Shown in pieces: positions 18,188 through 25,880 of a stretch of 64,000 nt of DNA. Origin of the DNA: CALXXL01 sp034926605 (GTDB taxonomy: Bacteria; Verrucomicrobiota; Lentisphaeria; Victivallales; Victivallaceae); assembly GCA_034926605.1 (NCBI GenBank), contig JAYFQV010000004.1:62001-126000 (forward strand). Direction: 5' to 3'. The notes below the pieces were generated by a model. It had not been told where the DNA came from. It worked only from the letters and a program-made list of their open reading frames with translations, and ran no database searches. A program made the position numbers and the translations under genes. Numbering within the stretch: position 1 is the stretch's first letter; each line of letters starts with the position of its first letter.

Positions 18188-19349
18188 GGAAAATCTCCGG
18201 ATTCATGACTTTGACCGCCGTGTCGGCGGTCAGCCAGTCGCCTCCGGCCGCAACCACATATTCTCCCGGTTTCAGGCCGCTTTCCACATAGACCGAGTCG
18301 GCATCGGCCGAGGAGCCGGTGGCGACCTCCCGGAGTTCGAGCTTCCCGGAATCCGCGTGATATACCCACACCGAAGACCGCCCGCCGCGGTTGAATATCG
18401 CCGCGAACGGCAGTATCAGCTTTTCCCGCCGGGCTTTCAACTCCTGAAAATACGGCACTCCGTGAACTTCGGCGGTCATGCCGGGCAATATCAGAAAATT
18501 GTCCGGCTCCGGCATGCGAAGCGTGACCTCATAGGTCTCGCTCTGCTCGGAAGCGACCGGCTTGAACTCATATACCGCCGCCTGGAACATCCGGTCGCCC
18601 CGACCGGGGAAGGTGACGTTGAATTTCATGCCGATAAAATGTTCGGCATCGTAGATGCTGGCGTCCGGAAGGTTGCCGGCGGGAACGCTGATGTGTATTT
18701 CGATCTCCCGCAGATCGTCCATAACCACCACCGGAACGTTGGCGTGGGCAATCTCATACTGCTCGATCATGAGGTCGGACACCGTGCCGTGGAATGGAGC
18801 GACCAGAACGGTGTCCTTGAGTTTGTCCTGCGCAATCCGGAGCGACACTTCCAGCATCTTCACCCTGGCGTCGGACGCGCGTTTCCTGGTTTCGGCCGCA
18901 TCGTAGGTGGAGCGGCTTACCGCGTGAGACTTTATCAGTTCCTTGTTGCGTTCCAGTTCTATGTTATCCAGCGAATTCTGGATTTTCTCCATCTCCAGTT
19001 CCTGAGTAAGCCGATCCACCTCGCGTTCGTAGTCGCGCGGATCGATCCGCATCAGCACGTCGCCCTGTTCCACAGTCTGACCGTATTTCAGGTTACGCTC
19101 GATCACCGGGCCGGAGACCCGGAAGAAAAGTTCAGCGTGGCGAACCGGTTTTACCCGTCCGGGATAGGTAATGTCGGATTTTTCCTCCGCCGCGGCCATG
19201 CGCACCAGCTTCACCACCCGCGGCGCCGCAACTTCAGGCGCCGCCGGAAGTCCGCAGCTGCCGCGATATATGCAAAGCCCGCCCGCGGCGGCAGCCGCCA
19301 GCAGCAGCAGCGCCGCCAAGACCGTCATCGTCTTTCCGCCGATCCTCAT
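18174..19349 (-). CDS. RND periplasmic adaptor (membrane fusion protein)
   Basis: A 391-residue HlyD/AcrA-type adaptor that links the RND pump to an outer-membrane channel. An N-terminal hydrophobic anchor (VLAALLLLAAAAAGGLCIY) is followed by a lipoyl/barrel-sandwich half motif (RVSGPVIERNLKYGQTVEQGDVLMRIDP), an alpha-helical hairpin around residues 105-165, the second lipoyl half (VLVAPFHGTVSDLMIEQYEIA) and beta-barrel and membrane-proximal domains to the C-terminus. The Cys at residue 26 could allow lipid attachment but no clean lipobox is seen. It begins 19 nt after tetR and overlaps the pump gene. Confidence 0.92.
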   Translation of the reverse strand: MRIGGKTMTVLAALLLLAAAAAGGLCIYRGSCGLPAAPEVAAPRVVKLVRMAAAEEKSDITYPGRVKPVRHAELFFRVSGPVIERNLKYGQTVEQGDVLMRIDPRDYEREVDRLTQELEMEKIQNSLDNIELERNKELIKSHAVSRSTYDAAETRKRASDARVKMLEVSLRIAQDKLKDTVLVAPFHGTVSDLMIEQYEIAHANVPVVVMDDLREIEIHISVPAGNLPDASIYDAEHFIGMKFNVTFPGRGDRMFQAAVYEFKPVASEQSETYEVTLRMPEPDNFLILPGMTAEVHGVPYFQELKARREKLILPFAAIFNRGGRSSVWVYHADSGKLELREVATGSSADADSVYVESGLKPGEYVVAAGGDWLTADTAVKVMNPEIFHDNH

Positions 19350-19368
19350 ATTTCACACCGCATTCCTT

Positions 19369-20004
19369 TCAGTCCAGCCCGAGGCCGTTCAACAGCTGTT
19401 TGACGGTGAAATGCTGGAGCCTGCGGTCGAACGCGGCCGACACCTTGCCTTCGGGGTGAAACAGGTCGATCATTCCCGGACAGGCCGAATATAGGTATTT
19501 GGGGCAGATCAGAAACATATACCAGCAGAACGCGCTTTCAAAATCGTCATTGCCGGTGATTTTCTGATATATTTCGCAGAATATTCTGGCGTCCGGCTTG
19601 ATATGTCGCTCGATAATTCGTTCCCGGAGCGGATGCGGGTGTTGGATAAGCTGAAGAAGCATGCTTCTGCCGGGGCCGTCTCCACGTTCGCCGCCGAGGA
19701 TTTTGAACACGCAATCGACCATGCCGGTAATAAAGATGACCTGACCGTCACGCGAATCCAGCAGCGAGACATTCTCCGAGTAATATTGTTCTATATTGTT
19801 GTGGTGCCATTTTTCGAGCGCCTGATCGATAACCGCCTGCACCAGCCCGTCCTTGCCGCCGAAGTGATAGTTTATCATCGACGCGTCCACTCCGGCCTCC
19901 CTGGCGATATCCGACAGGCATACCCGGTCTATGCCTTTTTCCGCAAACAGCTTCCCGGCGGCCCTGATGAAGGCCAGCTTCGATTTTTCTCCGGCGGCAG
20001 CCAT
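19369..20004 (-). CDS. TetR-family repressor of the RND operon
   Basis: A 211-residue TetR regulator. The N-terminal helix-turn-helix is clear (FAEKGIDRVCLSDIAREAGVDASMINYHFGGKDGLVQAVI, residues ~19-60). The C-terminal ligand domain resembles the CecR/DUF1956 type. It is the first gene of the operon; its start has AGGAGG. Two AT-rich palindromes overlap its promoter (20019-20056), the expected arrangement for autorepression and derepression of the pump by its substrates. Confidence 0.92.
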   Translation of the reverse strand: MAAAGEKSKLAFIRAAGKLFAEKGIDRVCLSDIAREAGVDASMINYHFGGKDGLVQAVIDQALEKWHHNNIEQYYSENVSLLDSRDGQVIFITGMVDCVFKILGGERGDGPGRSMLLQLIQHPHPLRERIIERHIKPDARIFCEIYQKITGNDDFESAFCWYMFLICPKYLYSACPGMIDLFHPEGKVSAAFDRRLQHFTVKQLLNGLGLD

Positions 20005-20018
20005 GTTACACCTCCTGT

Positions 20019-20056
20019 AAATGTGAAAACATTTAAAATATACATTTCAAAATGTA
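20019..20056. promoter_or_regulatory. Two candidate TetR operators
   Basis: AAATGT-GAAA-ACATTT (20019-20034) and TACATTT-CA-AAATGTA (20041-20056) are perfect inverted repeats sharing the ACATTT/AAATGT core. The second lies across the spacer and -10 of the tetR promoter. Confidence 0.6.
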
Positions 20057-20064
20057 AAAATCAA
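20037..20064 (-). promoter_or_regulatory. Promoter of the tetR-RND operon
   Basis: On the minus strand TTGATT (20059-20064) and TATATT (20037-20042) are 16 bp apart, overlapping the palindromes. Confidence 0.6.
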
Positions 20065-20174
20065 GTATTACCATTGGATGATATTGTATTTTTTTGACAT
20101 TTATCTAAAACAATCATGGTAAATGCAGCTCCTGTTGCGAAAGAACGCGGCCGGGAATATGATGCCGGGCAAAG

Positions 20175-20203
20175 TTGACATGGCGGGGGTCCGATGCTAT
20201 ATT
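20175..20203 (+). promoter_or_regulatory. Near-consensus promoter, predicted leaderless transcript
   Basis: TTGACA (20175-20180), 17 bp, TATATT (20198-20203). Transcription should begin near 20210, two or three bases from the ATG at 20213, leaving no room for a Shine-Dalgarno. Confidence 0.7.
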
Positions 20204-20212
20204 GTTCTTATC

Positions 20213-20791
20213 ATGAACATCGTCACGGAAAAACCTGACGGCACCGCGCGCATCCCCCTGAAATGCGCCAGGTCGCCGCGTGCAAATTTCGCCGGAGTCG
20301 CCGTTTGCACGATAATGCTGGTACTGCTGCTGTGGTACTATGCCGGTCCCTCTTTTTTCGATGATCCGCTCGCTCTTCTGGCGATGCTGTTCGTGCTCGT
20401 CGGGCTTTTCGATATCTGTCATTATCGGGCCGACGCGTTCAAACCGAAACCGCTAATGTCAATCGACCGTCCGATGATCGAATTCGGCGACGATTTTACG
20501 CTGTACATATCTTTTATTAAGCCTCCCGCCGAGCTGAAACTGGACATCTGCCGCGGCGGCCGCGCGGTTATGAACTTCGACATTGTCCGACCGGCTCCGG
20601 AAAGCGAGCTGAAACTCGCCCTGCCCGCCGCCGGAGCCGCCCCCCGGGGCCGCTGGTATGTGCGCACCGCCGGATGGAGTTTCCAGCTGCCGGTCACATA
20701 TAATAAAACCGTGAAACCGAAACACGGCGACAAAATCCCGGACGTACTGCTGCAAACTCAACTTGTGAACAATATGAAAGGTCTTGATTGA
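20213..20791 (+). CDS. Membrane-anchored protein of unknown function
   Basis: A 192-residue protein when started at the ATG at 20213; the longer open frame begins upstream of the promoter and is rejected. Two hydrophobic segments (AVCTIMLVLLLWYYAG and DPLALLAMLFVLVGLFDI, residues ~28-70) form a hairpin anchor. The remaining ~120 residues are soluble and beta-rich (PKPLMSIDRPMIEFGDDFTLY). I do not recognise the family; the two-helix anchor plus small domain resembles photosystem-assembly-like YcdB/PH-type membrane proteins only in layout. It ends one base before the metallophosphoesterase gene, so the two are co-transcribed. Confidence 0.65.
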   Translation: MNIVTEKPDGTARIPLKCARSPRANFAGVAVCTIMLVLLLWYYAGPSFFDDPLALLAMLFVLVGLFDICHYRADAFKPKPLMSIDRPMIEFGDDFTLYISFIKPPAELKLDICRGGRAVMNFDIVRPAPESELKLALPAAGAAPRGRWYVRTAGWSFQLPVTYNKTVKPKHGDKIPDVLLQTQLVNNMKGLD

Positions 20792-20792
20792 G

Positions 20793-22592
20793 ATGAAGTT
20801 TTTGCTATTGCTGACGGCGGCGTTTGCCGGAGCGGCATTGTTCGCCGCACAAATTTCCGGCACCGTGAAAACCGCGGACGGCGCACCGTTGCCGGGCATG
20901 CTGGTCACCGACGGGATTTCATGGAGCGAAACCGGTGGCGACGGCGCGTTCATGATTGACGCACGCGATGGTCAGCGGTTCATGATACTGCACGAACCGA
21001 CCGGCTACCGGGCCGCCCGCCGCTATATCCCCATGAAAGAAGGCAAATTCGATTTCGTGCTGAGTCCGGTGCCGGTAAAGCCGGAAACCCGATTCGTCCA
21101 GATCGCCGACACCGAAACCGAAAAATTCGGATTTCTCGATGAACTCAAGGACAAGGCGGCCAAATACAATGCGGACTTCATCGTTCACACCGGCGACATA
21201 TGCCGCTGGCCGGCCATCGCGCTGCACGCCGAAAAGCTGAACACGCAGACGATGGGCCGCGACGTGTTCTACTGCGTGGGCAACCACGACATAGTGACCC
21301 CGCGCGAAGACGGCACCGATTATCAGGATTATCTTGGTCCGTACTGGTACAGCTTCGAGCGCAACGGCGTCATGTTCATCACCACGGCGATGCATTACGG
21401 CGAAGTTGCCCTGCCTTACATCCTGGAAGATTACGGCGACTGGCTGGCCGGACTTCTAAAGCGCACCGACAAACCATATGTTCTGCTGGGCCACAACCTG
21501 CCAGGCCAGCAAATGCCGCCGGTGATCCCGTCCCACAACGGCAATGTGAAGGTAGACGACCGACTGCTCGGCATATTCTTCGGTCACTGGCACGCAAATT
21601 TCGATCTCGGCTGTCCGGAACTCAAAGCCAAAGCCTATTGCGTGGCCACTCCCAACAAAGCCGGCATCGACCACGACCCGGCCAGTTACCGCATGGTCAC
21701 CGTCACGCCGGAAGGCATCGTCGATTCGCATGTCGACCACGCCGGATATGCCGGTAAAATTGAATTCGAGAGCACTCCAGCTTACGGCAACGGCATGGTA
21801 TTCCGCTGCGACGCGCGCGGCTGGACCCGCGCCTTCGACGCCGAAGGCAACCAGATATGGAGCGTTCCCCCGGTTCGCGCCGGGATTCCGCCGTCCCGCA
21901 CCGGCACGGCGTTCGCCGACGGCGTAGTCTATGCCGGATTCGGAATCGACCTCAAGGCCATCGACGCCGCCACCGGCAAAGTGCTGTGGCGAAACACCGA
22001 ATGGTCCGGCAGCCACACGTTCCTCGGGGACATCACCGTGGCCGACGGCGTGGTGGTTTCCGGTTCGCAGTGGGGCGGCATCTACGCCAACGACGCCGCC
22101 ACCGGTAAGATGCTGTGGCATCCGAAGATCGAAGACCTCCGCTTCACCACCGCCACCGTCACCTGCTTCGACGGCGCGTTCTGGGCCAAGGGACTTAAGA
22201 AGGTCTACAAACTCGCACCGAAAACCGGCGAAGTCCTGAAAGTTTACGACCTCGGTACGGAGATCCAGACCGCCGCTCCGGTGATCTCCGACGGTAAAAA
22301 CATTTTCGTCGCCTCCGCCGACAGCGGCGTGTTCGCCCTGGACAAAAATACCGGCGCCAAGGTATGGCAGTTCAACGGTCAGGGCCCCGGGCTTGTCACC
22401 ACCACGCCGTACCGCACGAATCTGCGCGGAATAGAGGCTCCGATGTCGCTTTACAATGGGCGCCTCTACGTCCAGGCGATGGACGGTTTCCTTTATGAGC
22501 TGGACGCGGCCGACGGCAAACTGCTGGAAAAAACCTGGACCGGCATGCCGCTGGCCGGCTGGCACTTCGGCGACCGGGCCGGAATGCGCTGA
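20793..22592 (+). CDS. Exported metallophosphoesterase with PQQ-like propeller
   Basis: A 599-residue exported protein. A signal peptide (MKFLLLLTAAFAGAALFAAQ) is followed by a carboxypeptidase-regulatory-like beta domain (residues ~20-90), a calcineurin-type phosphoesterase domain (~100-310) with QIADTET, HTGDICRW, VGNHD, LLGHNLPG and GHWHANF as the metal-binding blocks, and a PQQ-like beta-propeller (~340-590) with repeats such as IDAATGKVLWR, NDAATGKMLWH, LDKNTGAKVWQ and LDAADGKLLEK. The first block has DTE in place of the usual DxH. Family members act on phosphoester bonds outside the cytoplasm; the substrate is not known. A TTG at 20784 is in frame, but the ATG with an upstream AAAGG fits better. 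Confidence 0.88.
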   Translation: MKFLLLLTAAFAGAALFAAQISGTVKTADGAPLPGMLVTDGISWSETGGDGAFMIDARDGQRFMILHEPTGYRAARRYIPMKEGKFDFVLSPVPVKPETRFVQIADTETEKFGFLDELKDKAAKYNADFIVHTGDICRWPAIALHAEKLNTQTMGRDVFYCVGNHDIVTPREDGTDYQDYLGPYWYSFERNGVMFITTAMHYGEVALPYILEDYGDWLAGLLKRTDKPYVLLGHNLPGQQMPPVIPSHNGNVKVDDRLLGIFFGHWHANFDLGCPELKAKAYCVATPNKAGIDHDPASYRMVTVTPEGIVDSHVDHAGYAGKIEFESTPAYGNGMVFRCDARGWTRAFDAEGNQIWSVPPVRAGIPPSRTGTAFADGVVYAGFGIDLKAIDAATGKVLWRNTEWSGSHTFLGDITVADGVVVSGSQWGGIYANDAATGKMLWHPKIEDLRFTTATVTCFDGAFWAKGLKKVYKLAPKTGEVLKVYDLGTEIQTAAPVISDGKNIFVASADSGVFALDKNTGAKVWQFNGQGPGLVTTTPYRTNLRGIEAPMSLYNGRLYVQAMDGFLYELDAADGKLLEKTWTGMPLAGWHFGDRAGMR

Positions 22593-22608
22593 AAAAATGC
22601 TTTGCATG

Positions 22609-22636
22609 TTGATTTTTCCGCCGGTTGCGATAACTT
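22609..22636 (+). promoter_or_regulatory. Promoter of mnmG, predicted leaderless
   Basis: TTGATT (22609-22614) and TAACTT (22631-22636) are 16 bp apart. The expected start lies within about three bases of the mnmG ATG at 22645, and no Shine-Dalgarno is present. Confidence 0.5.
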
Positions 22637-22644
22637 AATATATT

Positions 22645-24492
22645 ATGAAAATATATGATGTTATCGTAGTCGGCGGCGGGCATGCCGGATGCGAGGCGGC
22701 GCTGGCCGCCGCGCGGCTGGGCGCATGTACCGCCATATTGACTTTGCATATGGACCATATCGCGCAGATGAGCTGCAATCCCTGTATCGGCGGGGTGGCC
22801 AAAGGCCATGTCGCGCGCGAGATCGACGCTTTGGGCGGTGCAATGGGTCAGATCGCGGACGCCTCATGTCTCCAGTTCCGGATGCTGAACCGCTCCAAGG
22901 GGCAGGCGGTATGGTCGCCGCGTTCGCAATGTGACAAAGTCTGCTACCAGCGCGGCATGAAACTTACGCTGGAAACCGCCGAAAATCTGGACGTCCTCCA
23001 AGGCGAAGCCACCCGTTTTGTGATGGATAACGGCCGCATCCTCGGCGTGGCCAATCAGTTCGGCGAGGAGTTCCGCGCCAAAGCTGCGGTGCTGGCCAAC
23101 GGCACCTTTTTGAACGGTCTGCTCCACTACGGCATGAACCATTTCCCCGGCGGACGCGCCGGTGATTTCCCCAGCTGCGAACTGGCGCAGGCATTGCGCG
23201 ACCAGCTCAAACTGCGTGTCGGACGGCTCAAAACCGGCACGCCGCCGCGGGTGCTGGCCAAAACGATAGATTTCTCCAAAATGGAAGTGCAGCCTGCCGA
23301 AGAAGAACTCGAAAATTTCAGTTTCTGGCCGCTGCCGGACGAACTTCCGAAGACTTCGCGCCGTTCCATGCCGTGCTACGGAGTCTACTCCAACGCCGAC
23401 ACCGCAAAACTGGTGCGCGACAATCTTTCGGAAGCTCCGCTTTATCAAGGCATCATCAAGGGCATCGGTACCCGCTACTGCCCGTCTTTCGAAGACAAGG
23501 TGGTGCGGTTCGCCCATCATGAACGCCATCTGCTGTACCTTGAACCCGAAGGCGAATACACCCGGGAATACTATCTTAACGGCATCTCCACCAGCCTGCC
23601 TCCGCGAATCCAGCACCTGATGCTCGGCACCATTCCCGGACTGGAGAACACGGTGATAAGCCGTTACGCCTACGCCATAGAATACGACTTTATCTTCCCC
23701 GACCAGATGCGCCGCTCCACCCAGAACAAGATTTACGACAACCTGTTCACCGCCGGTCAGATCAACGGCACCAGCGGTTATGAGGAAGCCGCCGGCCAGG
23801 GACTAATCGCCGGGCTGAACGCGGCGCGCTTCGCCGCCGGGCTCGACCCGGTGGAGTTGCCGCGCGCCTCCAGCTATATCGCGGTGATGCTGGACGACCT
23901 GGTCACCAAGGAGATCGTGGAACCATACCGGCTGTTCACCAGCCGCGCCGAATACCGGCTGCACCTCCGTCAGGACAACGCCGACCTGCGGCTCGCCCCG
24001 CTGGCGGCCGGGCTGGGACTGCTCCCGGCGGAAAAATCCGAACGCTTCAACCGCTACCGCGAAGCGCTCGACGCCGCGCGCGAACTTGCCGTCACGGTCA
24101 AATTCCAAGGCAAAACGCTGCGCGACCATCTCAAACAGCTCGGCGGCGAGCTTGCGCCCGAAGCAATGCCGTTTCCGGCGGAACTTTTGAAGCCGCCGAC
24201 CGACCGGCTCACCGCCGAACGCATCCGGCGCGAGCTCGTTATCGAAACCCATTACGCCGGCTACCTCGAACGCGAAAACGCCGGTATCAGAAAACTTTCC
24301 GAACTGGAGAAGTGGCACGTTCCCGCCGGATTCGATTTTTCCGCGGTGACGGGGCTGAGCACCGAAGCACGCATCAAGCTGGACAAAGTGCGCCCGTCCA
24401 CGCTGGCGCAAGCCTCCAGAATCGACGGCGTCACCCCCGCCGAACTGGCACTGCTGCAGATTCACTTGAAGCGGGAGCGCGGCAATGGCTGA
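22645..24492 (+). CDS. mnmG: tRNA U34 carboxymethylaminomethyl-modifying enzyme MnmG (GidA)
   Basis: A 615-residue FAD protein that, with MnmE, installs cmnm5 at U34 of certain tRNAs. The FAD-binding GGGHAGCEAA is at residues 10-19, followed by the family blocks CNPCIGGVAKGHVAREIDALGG, GTFLNG, RLKTGTPPR, PCYGVYSN and the second signature TSGYEEAAGQGL. The C-terminal helical MnmE-binding domain ends in LTPAELALLQIHLKR. Length is normal. The start is fixed by homology, since the nucleotide-binding fold begins at once, yet there is no Shine-Dalgarno: the six bases before ATG are all A/T. The stop overlaps the following permease gene by 8 nt. Confidence 0.97.
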   Translation: MKIYDVIVVGGGHAGCEAALAAARLGACTAILTLHMDHIAQMSCNPCIGGVAKGHVAREIDALGGAMGQIADASCLQFRMLNRSKGQAVWSPRSQCDKVCYQRGMKLTLETAENLDVLQGEATRFVMDNGRILGVANQFGEEFRAKAAVLANGTFLNGLLHYGMNHFPGGRAGDFPSCELAQALRDQLKLRVGRLKTGTPPRVLAKTIDFSKMEVQPAEEELENFSFWPLPDELPKTSRRSMPCYGVYSNADTAKLVRDNLSEAPLYQGIIKGIGTRYCPSFEDKVVRFAHHERHLLYLEPEGEYTREYYLNGISTSLPPRIQHLMLGTIPGLENTVISRYAYAIEYDFIFPDQMRRSTQNKIYDNLFTAGQINGTSGYEEAAGQGLIAGLNAARFAAGLDPVELPRASSYIAVMLDDLVTKEIVEPYRLFTSRAEYRLHLRQDNADLRLAPLAAGLGLLPAEKSERFNRYREALDAARELAVTVKFQGKTLRDHLKQLGGELAPEAMPFPAELLKPPTDRLTAERIRRELVIETHYAGYLERENAGIRKLSELEKWHVPAGFDFSAVTGLSTEARIKLDKVRPSTLAQASRIDGVTPAELALLQIHLKRERGNG

Positions 24493-25435
24493 CCGGCACG
24501 CCTCGCCGCTGGGTCTTGCCTGGCACAAACTGAGACGCGACCGCATGGCGCTGGCCGCCCTGCTGGTGGTGGTCTTCTACCTGGTGCTGGCAATTTCAAT
24601 GGAAGGCTACGCCATCAGCTGCAAAATACGCGGAGTTCAGCCGTCCTACGCGGTGGAAAACCTTTCCGAACGCTTCCAGCCGCCCTCCGCGCGCCACTGG
24701 TTCGGCACCGACTATCAGGGGCGCGACGTTTTCTGGCGGGCCATGGCCGGCAGCGCCACCGCCGTCAAAGTGGGAGTGGTAGCCGCCGGCATCGCGTCGC
24801 TGCTCGGGGTGCTGCTGGGAGCGGTATCCGGCTTTTTCGGCGGATGGGTGGACGACGTTGTGGTGTTCGCATACAGCGTGTTCGCCGCGATGCCGACCTT
24901 ATTGTTCATACTGGCGTTCGCGCTGCTGATGAACCGCGGGTTCATTGCGGCCGACCTTTCAGGATTTGTGGAATTTTCCGGAAAATATCTCAACACCGAC
25001 CCCGGAATGCTTGCCGTCTATCTGGCGATCGGCCTCACCGGCTGGGTCACCCTGTGCCGGGTGGTGCGCGGCGAGACCATGAAACTGCGCGAGTCAGGTT
25101 ACGTTCAGGCGGCGGCGCTGGCCGGCGTCGGCTCCTGGCGGATAATCATGCGGCATATTCTGCCGAATGTGCGCTATCTCATCATCATATACTTCACGCT
25201 GCGCTTCGCGTACGCGATCATGACCGAAGTGATCGTCAGCTATCTCGGGCTGGGGGTGCAGACCGCCCCCAGCTGGGGCGTGATGATCTCCGACGGTCAG
25301 GAACGCCTGTGGCGCGGCATCTGGTGGGAGGTGGCGGGAGCCACCTGCCTGATGTTCTTTCTGGTGCTGGGGCTGCACAGCCTCGGCGACAAACTGCGCG
25401 ACATTTTCGATCCGCGCGGCGAAATCGTAAAGTGA
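24485..25435 (+). CDS. Orphan DppC/OppC-type ABC transporter permease
   Basis: A 316-residue inner-membrane permease of the peptide/nickel type. An N-terminal helix (MALAALLVVVFYLVLAISM) is followed by the OppC-typical HWFGTDYQGRDVFWRAMAGS, further helices, and the ATPase-docking EAA loop ESGYVQAAALAGVGSWRIIMRHILPN. It normally works with a DppB-type permease, two ATPases and a binding protein, none of which is adjacent. It overlaps mnmG by 8 nt and is followed after 16 nt by mscL, so it is expressed with housekeeping genes. It may partner with components encoded elsewhere. Confidence 0.9.
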   Translation: MADRHASPLGLAWHKLRRDRMALAALLVVVFYLVLAISMEGYAISCKIRGVQPSYAVENLSERFQPPSARHWFGTDYQGRDVFWRAMAGSATAVKVGVVAAGIASLLGVLLGAVSGFFGGWVDDVVVFAYSVFAAMPTLLFILAFALLMNRGFIAADLSGFVEFSGKYLNTDPGMLAVYLAIGLTGWVTLCRVVRGETMKLRESGYVQAAALAGVGSWRIIMRHILPNVRYLIIIYFTLRFAYAIMTEVIVSYLGLGVQTAPSWGVMISDGQERLWRGIWWEVAGATCLMFFLVLGLHSLGDKLRDIFDPRGEIVK

Positions 25436-25451
25436 CAGGGAGGGTTTTGCA

Positions 25452-25880
25452 ATGTTCAGCAAGGTGGAAGGTCTGGCCGGAGAGTTCCGGAAGTTCATCA
25501 ACCGCGGCAACGTCATCGACGTGGCGGTCGGCATCATCATCGGCGCGGCATTCAGCAAGATCATAAATTCGCTGGTCGCCGATGTGGTGATGCCCGCCCT
25601 CGGAATGCTGGTGGGGGAAATCGACCTGACCAAGCTCCAGATGGTGCTGCGCCGCGCCTATACCGCGCCGGACGGTTCCGAGCACGCCTCCGTGGTGATC
25701 CGCTACGGCATGTTCATGCAGGCGGCGCTGGATTTCCTGATCATCGCATTCTCGCTGTTCATCGCCATAAAGATAGCCTCCGGCATCCAGCGAAAGCGGG
25801 CGGCAGCCGCGCCGCCGCCGCCGGATAAAAAGGAAATTCTGCTTGCGGAGATCCGCGATCTGCTGAAAGAGCGTAAATGA
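25452..25880 (+). CDS. mscL: Large-conductance mechanosensitive channel
   Basis: A 142-residue MscL, the pore that opens under extreme membrane tension and protects against osmotic downshock. The N-terminal FRKFINRGNVIDVAVGIIIGAAFSKI contains the gating helix; a periplasmic loop (RRAYTAPDGSEHA) and second helix (ALDFLIIAFSLFIAIKI) follow, then a proline-rich linker and the C-terminal bundle KKEILLAEIRDLLKE. Length and order are standard. The stop overlaps the next start (ATGA). Confidence 0.96.
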   Translation: MFSKVEGLAGEFRKFINRGNVIDVAVGIIIGAAFSKIINSLVADVVMPALGMLVGEIDLTKLQMVLRRAYTAPDGSEHASVVIRYGMFMQAALDFLIIAFSLFIAIKIASGIQRKRAAAAPPPPDKKEILLAEIRDLLKERK

